Position numbers and translations under genes: made by a program. Below are positions 1-5,853 of a stretch of DNA of 6,872 nt, in pieces; within the stretch, counting starts at the first letter, position 1, and each line of letters begins with the position of its first letter. The DNA lies in the NCBI GenBank assembly GCA_947311455.1, contig CAMZKY010000294.1, positions 1-6,872 of the forward strand, in the 5' to 3' direction. This DNA comes from an uncultured Marinosulfonomonas sp. Its GTDB lineage: Bacteria; Pseudomonadota; Alphaproteobacteria; Rhodobacterales; Rhodobacteraceae. The notes beneath the pieces are model-generated. The model had not been told where the DNA came from and did not search any database. It saw only the letters and a program-made list of their open reading frames with translations.

Positions 1-500
1 ACCGATTTCTGATGAGGTGGGGCATTGACCATGCCCGCCAGTGCCGCCGCCGCATTTTCCAACACCATGCGCAATGTCGGATTCAGGCCTTGAATATCGG
101 CGATTGAGGGCATCAGAACAATATCACTGGCCGCAACAGACGCCCGCACATCATAGGCCAGTGTTGTTACAATCATCTTGGGCCAACCGAATGCAAGGTT
201 TTGCATGGCATTGATGCAGACCCACGTGCCCGTTCCGCCACCAATACCGATAGCCCCGGCCAAACCCGACTCTATAAGAGCGCGCAACGAATGATAGGCG
301 TCATTTGCGCTTGTCTGCATCAGCTGGATTTTCTGATCGGAAGGGACTGTCCGGGCTGTTGTCCGGATACTTGTATCGACAAAAACCGGCGTTAACCCGA
401 CGGCCTTAAGGGCCGAGGCCAGAAAATCAGCCTCGGCTTGTTTTGTATCCAATGTTGCCAATATGGCAACCCGCGGGGCCGATGTGGTTTCATCCGACAT
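1..500 (-). CDS. Tm-1-like ATP-binding domain protein (UPF0261 family), N-terminal part, runs off the window
   Basis: This reading frame opens at ATG 500-498 and stays open to the left edge, giving the first 166 residues; the C-terminal part lies outside the window. Visible hallmarks of the UPF0261/Tm-1-like family are the opening strand followed by LATLDTK (about residues 14-20), a glycine-rich GAIGIGGGTGT loop near residues 81-91, the segment WPKMIVTT near 104-111, and SDIVLMPSIADIQGLN near 125-140 followed by an alanine-rich helix. In the plant Tm-1 resistance protein this domain binds ATP, but the bacterial members have no established reaction that I can name. A clear GGGAG ribosome site (508-512) lies 7 bases upstream. 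The gene starts 25 bases after the stop of the MBL-fold gene on the same strand, so the two are very likely cotranscribed. Members are usually around 400 residues. The family call is from remembered motifs and is strong; the function is open. Confidence 0.88.
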   Translation of the reverse strand, partial: MSDETTSAPRVAILATLDTKQAEADFLASALKAVGLTPVFVDTSIRTTARTVPSDQKIQLMQTSANDAYHSLRALIESGLAGAIGIGGGTGTWVCINAMQNLAFGWPKMIVTTLAYDVRASVAASDIVLMPSIADIQGLNPTLRMVLENAAAALAGMVNAPPHQKS

Positions 501-525
501 AAATCAACTCCCGCTGGTCAGCATT

Positions 526-1395
526 CTATTTGATGCCGTGGGCCTTTTTGGTCGCGCCGGCGGGCATGTCGCCGTAATAAAAATGCAGGCCCGGGATATG
601 TTTGCGACGTTCCCGCAGTTTCATGCCCTCAAACGGATAAACATCACTTTCACCACATGCAGGGTCATGGCAAGGAAGCACATAATCGGCACGTTTGTCC
701 AGTTCTTCCACGGAACGCCATCCGTCAACCGAGCTGACAAAGCGGGCCGGCACCCAATAACGCCATTTTTCGTCTTCGTTGGGTTCAAGGTTGCGGCTGT
801 TGAAAATGGCATCGCCACAAACCACGATATCGCCCGCCGTGGTTTCGACTGTGACGGCCATGTGGCCAACAGAATGGCCCGGCGTGTGGAACATGGTGAT
901 CCCTGGCAATACTTCAGTTTCGTCATCAATCATTTCAAAGGTGCAACCCTGATACGCAGGTTCAATCCCGATCGCAGGGCTTTCATAGGTGCGATAATAC
1001 AGCGGCAAGGGGTTATACGCCATTTCAATTTCTGCACGCGGCGCGATATAACGGGCATTTTTGAATTGCTTCATGTTTTGCACATGATCCCAGTGCAGGT
1101 GGGTAAAGACAATCGCATCAATTTCATCAGGGTGAACACCCAGTTTTTGCTCAAGATGTTCATGAACCTGCAAACAGCCGCGCTTTTCGCAATTATGGTG
1201 GTACTTGGTGGCGCGCTCCTGATCCGGCAGACCTGTATCAATCAGGATTTTATGCTCGCCGGTATCAACATAGAAGGCATAACAGGGTTGCCAAATTTTT
1301 TCGCCCGCAGGGCCTTTCCAGAACACATAGGTTCCTAAATCGTTTTGTAGCCAGCCAGTATTGATCGGGTAAATTTTTGTTTCTGCGACGCCCAT
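526..1395 (-). CDS. MBL-fold metallohydrolase, N-acyl homoserine lactonase-like family
   Basis: The product is 289 residues and probably cytoplasmic, as no signal peptide is visible. It carries the full metallo-beta-lactamase-fold zinc ligand set: the HLHWDH motif at residues 99-104 (HxHxDH), His174 in TPGHS, Asp195 in CGDAIF and His243 in PCHD. This is the two-metal arrangement of AiiA/AttM-type lactonases, which open lactone rings. The residue three after the bridging Asp is Phe198, where AiiA has its catalytic-site Tyr194 (DASY), so acyl-homoserine lactone may not be the substrate. A sugar or small hydroxy-acid lactone is a reasonable alternative given the neighbouring sugar transporter; that is inference. 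The start at 1395 is chosen over an in-frame ATG at 1449 because GGAG (1404-1407) lies 8 bases before it, and the longer form would run through the promoter and operator. It is followed after 25 bases by the Tm-1-like gene. Confidence 0.9.
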   Translation of the reverse strand: MGVAETKIYPINTGWLQNDLGTYVFWKGPAGEKIWQPCYAFYVDTGEHKILIDTGLPDQERATKYHHNCEKRGCLQVHEHLEQKLGVHPDEIDAIVFTHLHWDHVQNMKQFKNARYIAPRAEIEMAYNPLPLYYRTYESPAIGIEPAYQGCTFEMIDDETEVLPGITMFHTPGHSVGHMAVTVETTAGDIVVCGDAIFNSRNLEPNEDEKWRYWVPARFVSSVDGWRSVEELDKRADYVLPCHDPACGESDVYPFEGMKLRERRKHIPGLHFYYGDMPAGATKKAHGIK

Positions 1396-1403
1396 GAAGC
1401 ATT

Positions 1404-1407
1404 CTCC
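1404..1407 (-). promoter_or_regulatory. Ribosome binding site deciding the start of the MBL-fold gene
   Basis: On the minus strand GGAG lies 8 bases upstream of ATG 1395. The in-frame upstream ATG at 1449 has no comparable purine-rich site and lies upstream of the operator-like palindrome. This site therefore supports the 289-residue form. Confidence 0.7.
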
Positions 1408-1424
1408 GTTTGATAGGTGTTTTT

Positions 1425-1432
1425 TGTATACA
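1425..1432. promoter_or_regulatory. Candidate GntR operator (TGTATACA palindrome) ahead of the MBL-fold gene
   Basis: TGTATACA is a perfect 8-bp palindrome located 29 bases upstream of the MBL-fold start codon and directly downstream of a candidate -10 box. The same core, extended to 10 bp, occurs ahead of the ABC transporter at 2285-2294. Palindromes of the form TNGTNNNACNA/TGTATACA are typical targets of GntR-family regulators of the FadR/FCD subfamily, and such a regulator is encoded immediately upstream. Binding here by that regulator is inferred. A position at or just after the transcription start would fit repression. Confidence 0.6.
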
Positions 1433-1460
1433 CTAATATGGGATTGCACACATTATGCAA
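1433..1460 (-). promoter_or_regulatory. Candidate promoter for the MBL-fold/Tm-1-like operon
   Basis: On the minus strand TTGCAT (1460-1455) could serve as a -35 box and TATTAG (1438-1433) as a -10 box, with 16 bases between them. Each matches only part of the sigma-70 consensus. A 5-bp inverted repeat, TTGCA-N7-TGCAA (1444-1460), overlaps the -35 side. The gap between the GntR stop (1524) and the MBL-fold start (1395) holds nothing else that I can recognise, and no terminator after the GntR gene is evident, so read-through from it is also possible. Confidence 0.35.
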
Positions 1461-1523
1461 GAGAGATTCATGCTTGATGTAAAATATGGCAGAATTTCCA
1501 TCAACTAAATTAGCAGATGACGT

Positions 1524-2183
1524 CTATTCTGGCCCATTGGCTTGTAAGACACGCATAAAGCTGTCGTTCATGTGTTCACGCATACCCTGCACTGCCACGT
1601 CAGAATCAGCCGAAAATATCTTTTCGATCAATACCGCGTGGGCCTCGGCGGACGCCAGAAGATCGGGTTTTCCGGTGAATTTTTTCGCCCTGAAAGGGCC
1701 GGTTTTTCGACGAAAGCTGGAGGCCAATTCGCATATATGCGGGTTTTCAGTGGCCTGATAGATTAAAAAATGCAGGTTTTCATTGGCGATTAGATAACGA
1801 GGCAAGTCACCTGCGGTGGCCGAGGCAACACACTCCGCCTGTGCGGATTCTATATTTGATCTGGCCAGTAAAGTAAGGCGCTGAGAGGCCAATCTGGCGC
1901 AAATCGCTTCGATTTCATGCATTGCTTCAAACATTTGCGCGATTTCCTCACGTGAATATTCGGCAACGCGCAGTCCCTTACGATCGGTTTTTGCAAGGAT
2001 CCCCTGTGCAGCCAATCGATTAAGCGCTTCGCGAACCGGTGTTCTGGACACATTGAACCGCGCTGCAAGCTTGGTTTCATCCAGCCGTTCGCCAGGCTCT
2101 ATGCGTCCGACTGCGATATCCTGCATCAATTCGGATTCAATTCTATGCGCGCTGGATTCGCGGCCTGATTTTCCCATAATCAT
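1524..2183 (-). CDS. GntR-family transcriptional regulator, FCD (FadR-type) subfamily
   Basis: The product is 219 residues, the usual size for this subfamily. An N-terminal winged helix-turn-helix spans about residues 12-76, with the highly typical SRTPVREALNRLAAQGIL segment (46-63) forming the recognition helix and the approach to the wing. The all-helical FCD effector domain follows (about 83-215). Its expected metal/ligand site is visible as Asn134-x3-His138, His182 and His204; the first position is Asp in many relatives and Asn in others. FCD regulators usually bind carboxylates or sugar acids and release DNA when bound. The gene is divergent from the importer and upstream of the MBL-fold gene, and both promoters hold a TGTATACA palindrome, so it is probably the local regulator. 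An AGGTG site (2187-2191) is 3 bases from ATG 2183 but 9 bases from the in-frame ATG at 2177, so the shorter 217-residue form is at least as likely. Confidence 0.93.
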   Translation of the reverse strand: MIMGKSGRESSAHRIESELMQDIAVGRIEPGERLDETKLAARFNVSRTPVREALNRLAAQGILAKTDRKGLRVAEYSREEIAQMFEAMHEIEAICARLASQRLTLLARSNIESAQAECVASATAGDLPRYLIANENLHFLIYQATENPHICELASSFRRKTGPFRAKKFTGKPDLLASAEAHAVLIEKIFSADSDVAVQGMREHMNDSFMRVLQANGPE

Positions 2184-2261
2184 TCACACCTGCTGGGGGT
2201 TTAAAAGTCATTCCATTCTTAGATACCCTAAAATCGACCGCTAGAATAGGATGTTTTTGCT

Positions 2262-2273
2262 ATTGTGCATAAT
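2262..2273. promoter_or_regulatory. Possible second, imperfect GntR operator
   Basis: ATTGTGCATAAT is palindromic except at one mirrored pair of positions and resembles the nearby TTGTATACAA site at 7 of 10 positions (TTGTGCATAA). The centres of the two sites are 22 bases apart, about two helical turns, which would place two regulator dimers on the same DNA face. This is suggestive only, since AT-rich promoters give chance matches. Confidence 0.3.
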
Positions 2274-2278
2274 TTTTG

Positions 2279-2306
2279 TTGATATTGTATACAAAGTTGC
2301 CATAAG
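2279..2306 (+). promoter_or_regulatory. Candidate promoter for the ABC transporter operon
   Basis: TTGATA (2279-2284) is a good -35 match and CATAAG (2301-2306) a moderate -10 match, 16 bases apart. The perfect palindrome TTGTATACAA fills the first ten bases of the spacer, an arrangement that would let a bound repressor exclude RNA polymerase. The leader to the first start codon would be about 60 bases. The promoter is inferred from hexamer similarity only. Confidence 0.4.
2285..2294. promoter_or_regulatory. Candidate GntR operator, perfect palindrome TTGTATACAA
   Basis: TTGTATACAA is a perfect 10-bp palindrome. Its 8-bp core recurs upstream of the MBL-fold gene (1425-1432), and its form matches typical FCD-type GntR targets. 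It lies in the spacer of the candidate rightward promoter and about 100 bases upstream of the divergent regulator gene, so it could also mediate autoregulation. The regulator-site pairing is inferred from position and shape. Confidence 0.65.
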
Positions 2307-2375
2307 ATTTGGACAGATGGTCGAATCCGTCAAAAGAATACGAAATTGCGCAAAAATTCTGTGGAATAAACGTCA

Positions 2376-3455
2376 ATGCCAAAGATAGAGCTTACCAATC
2401 TTCAAAAAAGCTATGGGGCGGTTTCCGTCATTGATGGACTGAATTTAACCATGGAAGATGGCGAATTTACCGTATTGGTTGGCCCGTCAGGCTGTGGGAA
2501 ATCAACCACTTTGCGTATGATTGCGGGGTTGGAAACAGTTACCGGTGGCGAAATCAGAATCGGCGGGCGCGATGTTACACATCTGGAACCCAAAGAGCGT
2601 GATCTGGCATTGGTATTTCAGGATTACGCCCTGTATCCACACATGAATGTGGCCAAAAACATGTCGTTCGCCTTACGTTTGGCGCGGTATGATAAATCAA
2701 AAATAAACAGCCGCGTGAACGAAGTCGCGGAAATGTTGGGCCTAACCGAATATTTAAATCGCAAACCGGCGGAATTGTCGGGCGGGCAGCGCCAACGGGT
2801 TGCCATGGGGCGCGCGCTTGTACGGGATGCGTCGACATTTTTGTTTGACGAACCCTTGTCCAATCTTGATGCCAAATTGCGGGCGCAAATGCGCGCCGAA
2901 CTGGCATTGATGAGCAAGCGAATTCAAAAAAACATGGTCTATGTGACCCACGATCAGGTCGAAGCAATGACGCTTGGTGATCGGATTGTGGTGATGAAAT
3001 CCGGCAAAATCATGCAGGTCGGCACCCCCGAGGAATTATACCGTTCACCGGCAAACCTGTTTGTAGCCGGTTTTATCGGCTCCCCGACAATGAATTTTCT
3101 TGATGGTGAGCTGTTTGAAGAAAATGGGCGGCTTTTTGCTAAGGGCAACGGGTTTGCGCTGCCATTACCTGATAAACGCAAAGCCGAGCTTGCAACCCAC
3201 ACGGGCCGGAAAATTATCATCGGACTACGGCCCGGAAACTTCTTTATGGGCAATGGCGAAAATGCGTTGGAGCTGCCCATCATCCTGTCTGAATACATCG
3301 GTGCGCAATCGGTTTTGATGTCGGAATTGGGTGGGCAAACAATTACCATAGAGGTCAGTTCAGAGGCTCCAATCCCCAGTGGTGCCCCAATGGAATTTCT
3401 TATCGAAGAAGAGGGAATCCATTTGTTTGATAGCAAAACTGAAGAGGCGCTGTAA
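2376..3455 (+). CDS. ABC transporter ATP-binding protein, MalK/UgpC type (carbohydrate import)
   Basis: This 359-residue cytoplasmic ATPase powers the importer encoded downstream, probably as a homodimer. All nucleotide-binding motifs are intact: Walker A GPSGCGKST (36-44), Q-loop Gln82 in VFQDYALYPHM, signature LSGGQ (134-138), Walker B FLFDEP (155-160) with catalytic Glu159, D-loop SNLD (162-165) and switch His192 in VTHDQ. A C-terminal regulatory/TOBE region of about 120 residues follows, including GLRPGNF (283-289), where the family usually has G-[IL]-RPE. The length fits the MalK/UgpC class (about 330-380). It is the first gene of the plus-strand operon, whereas sugar importers more often begin with the binding protein. 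The 56-base gap to the binding-protein gene has no terminator. Import of a sugar, polyol or sugar derivative is likely, but the exact substrate cannot be told from this subunit. Confidence 0.95.
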   Translation: MPKIELTNLQKSYGAVSVIDGLNLTMEDGEFTVLVGPSGCGKSTTLRMIAGLETVTGGEIRIGGRDVTHLEPKERDLALVFQDYALYPHMNVAKNMSFALRLARYDKSKINSRVNEVAEMLGLTEYLNRKPAELSGGQRQRVAMGRALVRDASTFLFDEPLSNLDAKLRAQMRAELALMSKRIQKNMVYVTHDQVEAMTLGDRIVVMKSGKIMQVGTPEELYRSPANLFVAGFIGSPTMNFLDGELFEENGRLFAKGNGFALPLPDKRKAELATHTGRKIIIGLRPGNFFMGNGENALELPIILSEYIGAQSVLMSELGGQTITIEVSSEAPIPSGAPMEFLIEEEGIHLFDSKTEEAL

Positions 3456-3500
3456 CGGCGCAATTGGGGGCATACCGGTCTGTTTTCGCAGGTCACAAAA

Positions 3501-3505
3501 GGGAG
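3501..3505 (+). promoter_or_regulatory. Ribosome binding site deciding the start of the solute-binding protein gene
   Basis: GGGAG lies 6 bases before ATG 3512. A longer in-frame start at 3464 exists but would add 16 residues ahead of a normal signal peptide. The ribosome site and the signal peptide together fix the start at 3512. Confidence 0.8.
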
Positions 3506-3511
3506 AAAAAA

Positions 3512-4858
3512 ATGAAGCACATTACTAATATACTAAAACCGTCCTTGCTGGCGGGGCTGGTAGCAATCAGCGCAAGCGGCATCGCTCAGGCCGAGGTTGC
3601 TGCGCAGTATAAACCATACGAGGGTACCACGTTGGTGGTGAATTTCCCCGTATTTCCACATTACAATTCGACAATGAAGGTTATTCAACAGTTTACCGAA
3701 GAAACCGGTATCAATGTTGAAGTTGATCAGCTTGCCTATCTGAAAATGCGTGAGCGTCAAACGCTGGAGCTGACCAAAGCCAAAGGCGACTATGACCTGA
3801 TTTCCTATGTTGTATTTTCCAAGGCCGATTATGTGTATGCCGATCAACTGGAAAATCTGGCCCGCTATTTCATGAATCCAAAACTGGCAGATCCAAACTT
3901 TGATGCGGAAGACCTGATTGACGGTTATGTGCAAAATATCGGTGTTGCCGGTGGGGCAAAAGGCTATCTGCCCGGCCCAACAGGATCGCTTTACGGCATG
4001 CCGTTTGGCTCGGAAACATCTGCACTGGCTTATCGCGCGGACATTTTCGAGAAGCATGGGCTGAAAGTGCCTGAAACACTGGAAGAAATGGTTGATATTG
4101 CCTGTAAAATTCCGGAGCTGGAACCCGGTATGGGTGGTTTGGCGATGCGCGCGGCCTCTGGACACCATGCCAGCCACGCGTTCTTGTTGCTATTGAATCC
4201 GCTTGGTGGTTCGGTGTTTGATGATAACTGGCAGCCGGTTATCAATAATGCCCAAGGTGTTGCTGCGGCAAACATGTTGAAGAAAATCACTGATTGCGGT
4301 GTTGACGGAGCCAAAACATTCGGCCCCTCCGAAGCGGCTTCCGGCTTTTCCTCGGGTCAATATGCGATGTTCCTTGACTCGATCGGTTTTGCCGCCGGTT
4401 TCCAAGACCCAAGCAAATCACAAGTTGTTGGCAAAGTGCAATGGGCTATGCATCCTAAGGGTGTCGTGGCTGCGTCACAAACCGGTGGTTTCGGCATTGG
4501 CATTCCCAAAAATGCACAACACAAAGAAGCCGCGTTCCTGTTGCTTCAGTGGCTGACATCCAAAGAAACCGACTTGAAAATCGCCATGGAAGGCGGCAAC
4601 CCGTCCCGTTATTCCACATATCAGGATGCCGGACTGAACGCGAAATATCCTTATTCCGCAACCTTTGGTGAAGCCCTGAAATATGCAAACCCTGATTGGC
4701 GCCCAATCATCCCGACATGGGGTAAAATTAACGCCGATCTGGGCACCACATTGTCCAAAATCCTGACCGAGGGTCTTGACCCACAAGAAGGTCTGGACGG
4801 TGTTGCAGAGCGCGCACACGCGATCATGGAAGAAGCCGGTTACTACACTTGGCAATAG
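3512..4858 (+). CDS. Extracellular solute-binding protein, family 1 (carbohydrate ABC importer)
   Basis: The product is 448 residues and exported to the periplasm, where it would capture the substrate and deliver it to the two permeases. A classic Sec signal peptide is visible: Lys2 and Lys9, a hydrophobic stretch from about residue 11 to 24, and an AQA cleavage site with maturation expected at Glu28. The mature protein has family-1 (MalE-like) features: an N-terminal strand TTLVVNFPVF, the helix with STMKVIQQFTEETGINVEV, a DYDLISY hinge segment, and a GSLYGMPFGSETSALAYRADIFEKHGL segment typical of sugar-binding members (described here by its ends; roughly residues 156-182). Aromatic residues are frequent in the C-terminal third, as in sugar-stacking sites. 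It lies between the ATPase and permease genes and is followed by a strong stem-loop that may raise its expression relative to the permeases. Substrate unknown. Confidence 0.93.
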   Translation: MKHITNILKPSLLAGLVAISASGIAQAEVAAQYKPYEGTTLVVNFPVFPHYNSTMKVIQQFTEETGINVEVDQLAYLKMRERQTLELTKAKGDYDLISYVVFSKADYVYADQLENLARYFMNPKLADPNFDAEDLIDGYVQNIGVAGGAKGYLPGPTGSLYGMPFGSETSALAYRADIFEKHGLKVPETLEEMVDIACKIPELEPGMGGLAMRAASGHHASHAFLLLLNPLGGSVFDDNWQPVINNAQGVAAANMLKKITDCGVDGAKTFGPSEAASGFSSGQYAMFLDSIGFAAGFQDPSKSQVVGKVQWAMHPKGVVAASQTGGFGIGIPKNAQHKEAAFLLLQWLTSKETDLKIAMEGGNPSRYSTYQDAGLNAKYPYSATFGEALKYANPDWRPIIPTWGKINADLGTTLSKILTEGLDPQEGLDGVAERAHAIMEEAGYYTWQ

Positions 4859-4875
4859 TCGTCTGATCAAAACAA

Positions 4876-4902
4876 CGTTCAGGGCGGCATGCGCCCTGAA
4901 CG
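4876..4902 (+). promoter_or_regulatory. Intercistronic stem-loop after the binding-protein gene
   Basis: CGTTCAGGGCG (4876-4886) and CGCCCTGAACG (4892-4902) form a perfect 11-bp stem with a 5-base loop, 17 bases after the binding-protein stop and ahead of the first permease. No run of T follows, so it is a poor intrinsic terminator. In many sugar importers such hairpins protect the 3' end of the binding-protein message from exonucleases or partly attenuate transcription, giving more binding protein than membrane subunits. That role is inferred here from position and structure. Confidence 0.75.
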
Positions 4903-4941
4903 CCCCACCTATTCCTAACAGCCCGAGTAAACACCGTGAAC

Positions 4942-5853
4942 ATGTCCCGCCTAAACAGATTAACGCCCTACATGTTCCTGGCCCCGGCGGCCGCGATCTT
5001 GGCCATCGCGTTGCTGTATCCGATTGGCTATATGATTTACGCCAGCTTTCTGGATTGGAACCCCAGCCAGCGCATTGGCGAAGCCGACTGGGTCGGTATG
5101 CGAAATTACCTGAAATTGCTAAATGATGCAGCCTTCTGGGAAAGCACATGGGTCACTGTTCGCTTTGCCTCGATTGTCGTTACACTGGAAATGATCTTTG
5201 GCGTCGGCCTTGCGATGATACTGGATCGCAACCTGCGTGGCATGTCGATATTGCGCACTATTTTTATTCTGCCAATGATGATCGCTCCGATCGTTGTCGG
5301 CCTGATGTGGCGATATATGTATCACCCGCAGGTGGGTATTTTTAACCGCACATTAAAATCTCTGGGCTTTGATACAATCCCGTTTTTATCTGAATCAAAC
5401 TGGGCGTTTGCCTCCGTGATCATTGCCGATATCTGGCAGTGGACGCCGTTTATTTTCATCCTGTCATTGGCAGCTTTGCAGTCTTTGCCACAATCGGCAA
5501 TCGAAGCCTCGCGCATTGACGGAGCATCCGGGTGGCAGCAGGTGCTGTATATCAAGCTGCCGTTGATGTTGCCGGTTCTGATTGTCACCGTGTTGTTGCG
5601 GTTGATTGATGCGTTCAAAGTTCTGGAAGTGATCCTTGTCATGACAAATGGCGGCCCGGGCCTCAGCACCGAAGTGCTGGCCCTGCGCATTAGTCGCACC
5701 GCCTCGGAATTCCGCGAGTTGGGCGAAGCTGCCGCGATGTCGAATGCGTTGCTGTTTTTGTTGATGCTGCTGACGGTAATCATGTTTGGCTACACCAAAT
5801 TACAAGAAAAACGCGCCGCAAAATTACGCCAAGCTGCCCAGGAGGAAATCTGA
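4942..5853 (+). CDS. ABC transporter permease, MalF/UgpA type
   Basis: This inner-membrane subunit, 303 residues from ATG 4942, forms half of the substrate channel. Numbering from the alternative GTG start two codons upstream (4936), about six hydrophobic helices are visible near residues 12-36, 74-96, 104-128, 156-182, 206-226 and 268-288. The cytoplasmic coupling motif is clear: IEASRIDGASGWQQ at about 189-202 with the conserved Glu-Ala and Gly196, followed by KLPLMLP. This is the EAA loop that docks on the ATPase. The C-terminal tail is charged. It follows the binding-protein gene after a gap with a stem-loop and overlaps the next permease by one base. Neither start has a strong ribosome site; a GAG at 4925-4927 is better spaced for GTG 4936, while ATG is the better codon. 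Confidence 0.94.
   Translation: MSRLNRLTPYMFLAPAAAILAIALLYPIGYMIYASFLDWNPSQRIGEADWVGMRNYLKLLNDAAFWESTWVTVRFASIVVTLEMIFGVGLAMILDRNLRGMSILRTIFILPMMIAPIVVGLMWRYMYHPQVGIFNRTLKSLGFDTIPFLSESNWAFASVIIADIWQWTPFIFILSLAALQSLPQSAIEASRIDGASGWQQVLYIKLPLMLPVLIVTVLLRLIDAFKVLEVILVMTNGGPGLSTEVLALRISRTASEFRELGEAAAMSNALLFLLMLLTVIMFGYTKLQEKRAAKLRQAAQEEI
5840..5845 (+). promoter_or_regulatory. Strong ribosome binding site for the second permease
   Basis: A perfect AGGAGG lies inside the last codons of the first permease, 7 bases before ATG 5853. The stop and start codons overlap as TGATG. The arrangement points to translational coupling and equal output of the two channel subunits. Confidence 0.85.

Larger units (their letters stand above)
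2184..2375. promoter_or_regulatory. Divergent regulatory gap between the GntR gene and the transporter operon
   Basis: This 192-base AT-rich stretch has no plausible gene. It must hold the promoters for the leftward regulator gene and the rightward transporter operon. Recognisable elements are a perfect TTGTATACAA palindrome, a weaker related palindrome 22 bases to its left, and a rightward promoter candidate that straddles the first palindrome. I see no convincing -35/-10 pair for the leftward gene and no riboswitch-like fold. The transporter start at 2376 has only a weak ribosome site (GTGGA, about 10 bases upstream). Confidence 0.7.

Noticed and set aside
201..395. A 64-codon plus-strand open frame at the left side
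   Set aside because: It is opposite the Tm-1-like gene, whose motifs on the minus strand are unmistakable.
463..1338. A 291-codon plus-strand open frame opposite the MBL-fold gene
   Set aside because: It lies wholly antisense to a gene with complete zinc-binding motifs, shows no recognisable domain, and has no ribosome site; it is a shadow of the coding bias on the other strand.
1396..1449. Longer N-terminus for the MBL-fold protein starting at 1449
   Set aside because: The extra 18 codons run through the promoter and operator candidates, lack a ribosome site, and do not resemble the family; ATG 1395 has GGAG 8 bases upstream.
2213..2247. Imperfect inverted repeat ATTCTTAG ... CTAGAAT in the regulator's leader
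   Set aside because: Only about seven pairs with a bulge and a loop near 18 bases; no more than expected by chance in AT-rich DNA.
3456..3511. Possible extra promoter or terminator between ATPase and binding-protein genes
   Set aside because: No hairpin with a T-run and no convincing -35/-10 pair could be seen; only the ribosome site is supported.
3533..4177. A 214-codon minus-strand open frame inside the binding-protein gene
   Set aside because: Antisense to a clear solute-binding protein, with no family features.
4876..4902. Reading the stem-loop as a Rho-independent terminator
   Set aside because: No T-run follows the stem, and terminating there would cut the permeases off from their partner genes.
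4475..5149. A 224-codon minus-strand open frame across the binding-protein/permease junction
   Set aside because: It crosses two well-supported plus-strand genes and the hairpin, and its composition looks like a reverse-frame translation.
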